Below are positions 63,463 through 64,000 of a DNA stretch of 64,000 nucleotides, piece by piece. Numbering within the stretch: the first letter of the stretch is position 1; every line of letters starts with the position of its first letter. The stretch is from Paenibacillus endophyticus (lineage in GTDB: Bacteria > Bacillota > Bacilli > Paenibacillales > Paenibacillaceae): contig NZ_JACHXW010000002.1 in the NCBI RefSeq assembly GCF_014192395.1, forward strand, positions 496,001-560,000. Reading direction: 5' to 3'. The notes below the pieces were generated by a model. That model saw only the letters and a program-made list of their open reading frames with translations, was not told the origin of the DNA and made no database searches. A program made the translations under genes and the position numbers.

Positions 63463-64000
63463 CTATGATACGTAATAATACAACCGTTCGATTAACACCG
63501 CTATTTCAGCCCGTGTAGCCCGCCCAGTCGGGTCGATGCCATCGCCTTTGCCTTTTACAATGCCGCTACTTACTAGATTCGCGATGCTTTGCTCGGCATA
63601 ACCGACTATTTCCTCACGATCATTGAATTTATCCAGATCGCTCCATGTTCCACTCGCATGCGATTTACCAAGCAGCGTCAGTGTGCGATCGATGAGCACC
63701 ATCATCTCTTGTCTGGAGATGGTTTGTTCCGGCTTGAACTGATTATTGCCTTTGCCTTGCGCAATACCCAGCGCCTTCGCAACAGCCACTTCCTCTGCAT
63801 AATAAGCATCTGCCGCAACGTCATCGAACCTTTCTTCCGACGTCGACTTCAAATCTAGCGCGCGCACCAGCAAAGCAATGAAGTCTGCCCGTTTGATTGC
63901 AGCAGAGGGATTGTACGTTTCAGCTGTCGTGCCATGAATAATGCCGCGTGATGCCATGGCTTCTATCGCTTGTTTCGCCCAATCATAACGTTCAAGATCT
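63463..64000 (-). CDS. S-layer-homology (SLH) domain protein, C-terminal part
   Basis: The frame runs on to the window edge, so the N-terminus is missing; 178 codons are visible. Three SLH repeats are seen: AIEAMASRGIIHG with IKRADFIALLVRAL; AVAKALGIAQGKG with ISRQEMMVLIDRTL; and SIANLVSSGIVKGKG with ATRAEIAVLIERLYYY. SLH domains anchor proteins to pyruvylated wall polymers, so this is a surface protein; its enzymatic part lies outside the window. Confidence 0.9.
   Translation of the reverse strand, partial: DLERYDWAKQAIEAMASRGIIHGTTAETYNPSAAIKRADFIALLVRALDLKSTSEERFDDVAADAYYAEEVAVAKALGIAQGKGNNQFKPEQTISRQEMMVLIDRTLTLLGKSHASGTWSDLDKFNDREEIVGYAEQSIANLVSSGIVKGKGDGIDPTGRATRAEIAVLIERLYYYVS

Overview
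The window looks like a chromosomal segment of a Paenibacillaceae Firmicute (Paenibacillus/Cohnella-like). This is inferred from Gram-positive gene families (LytTR, YesM/YesN-type two-component proteins, SLH-domain protein, SigB with RsbV/RsbW, YtxH, YflT, YjzC), strong AGGAGG-type ribosome binding sites, AT-rich intergenic regions and many sugar-uptake genes. No rRNA, tRNA, insertion sequence, prophage or CRISPR array was seen. The gene at each edge is truncated by the window.

Layout. 1-9.0 kb: end of a transglutaminase-like gene, an Fsr-type exporter, a beta-propeller lactonase, a LytTR regulator with a perfect CcpA (cre) match at its promoter, an aldose-1-epimerase-like protein, a coiled-coil membrane protein coupled to an AIM24 protein, and a GH2 beta-galactosidase. 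9.2-12 kb: a LysM-M23 peptidase and an ABC exporter. 12.1-25.4 kb: a beta-mannan utilisation locus. It has an AraC-type response regulator, an ABC importer (two permeases and a binding lipoprotein) and, divergently, GH113 mannanase, an AGE-family 2-epimerase and a GH130 phosphorylase. Together these would convert imported manno-oligosaccharides to mannobiose, then mannosyl-glucose, then mannose-1-phosphate plus glucose. A histidine kinase, an orphan binding lipoprotein paralogous to the importer's, and a LacI regulator lie at the far side and probably sense the same sugars.

25.4-33.3 kb: SDR and Old Yellow Enzyme oxidoreductases, then a MacAB-like operon with two ATPases, one carrying an AbrB-like tail. 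33.4-41.7 kb: AEC transporter, cysteine synthase, and a PadR-controlled run of three ABC exporters, two of which resemble the heterodimer YheI/YheH (BmrC/BmrD). The PadR promoter has an exact palindrome filling its -35/-10 spacer. 42.0-44.7 kb: a YezD-family gene behind a structured, attenuator-like leader, then a chemoreceptor next to an acyl-signal-synthase-like GNAT protein.

44.9-56 kb: a general-stress island. SigB and RsbW share an operon with a YtxG-like DUF948 gene. A hybrid kinase (RsbK-like), a CheR-type methyltransferase (RsbM-like), an RsbV, a second RsbW and a receiver-PP2C phosphatase (RsbY-like) follow. They match the Bacillus cereus RsbK/RsbM/RsbY route to SigB. Six promoters in the island share GTTTCA-N14-G(G/T)(G/T)TA(A/T), which I read as the local SigB promoter; they precede ytxH, the sigB operon and other stress-type genes.

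56-64 kb: GntR regulator with UxuA and an SDR-type UxuB (hexuronate catabolism), a beta-lactamase-fold hydrolase, a pterin carbinolamine dehydratase, several small conserved proteins, a nucleotidyltransferase-like protein and the C-terminal part of an SLH-domain surface protein.
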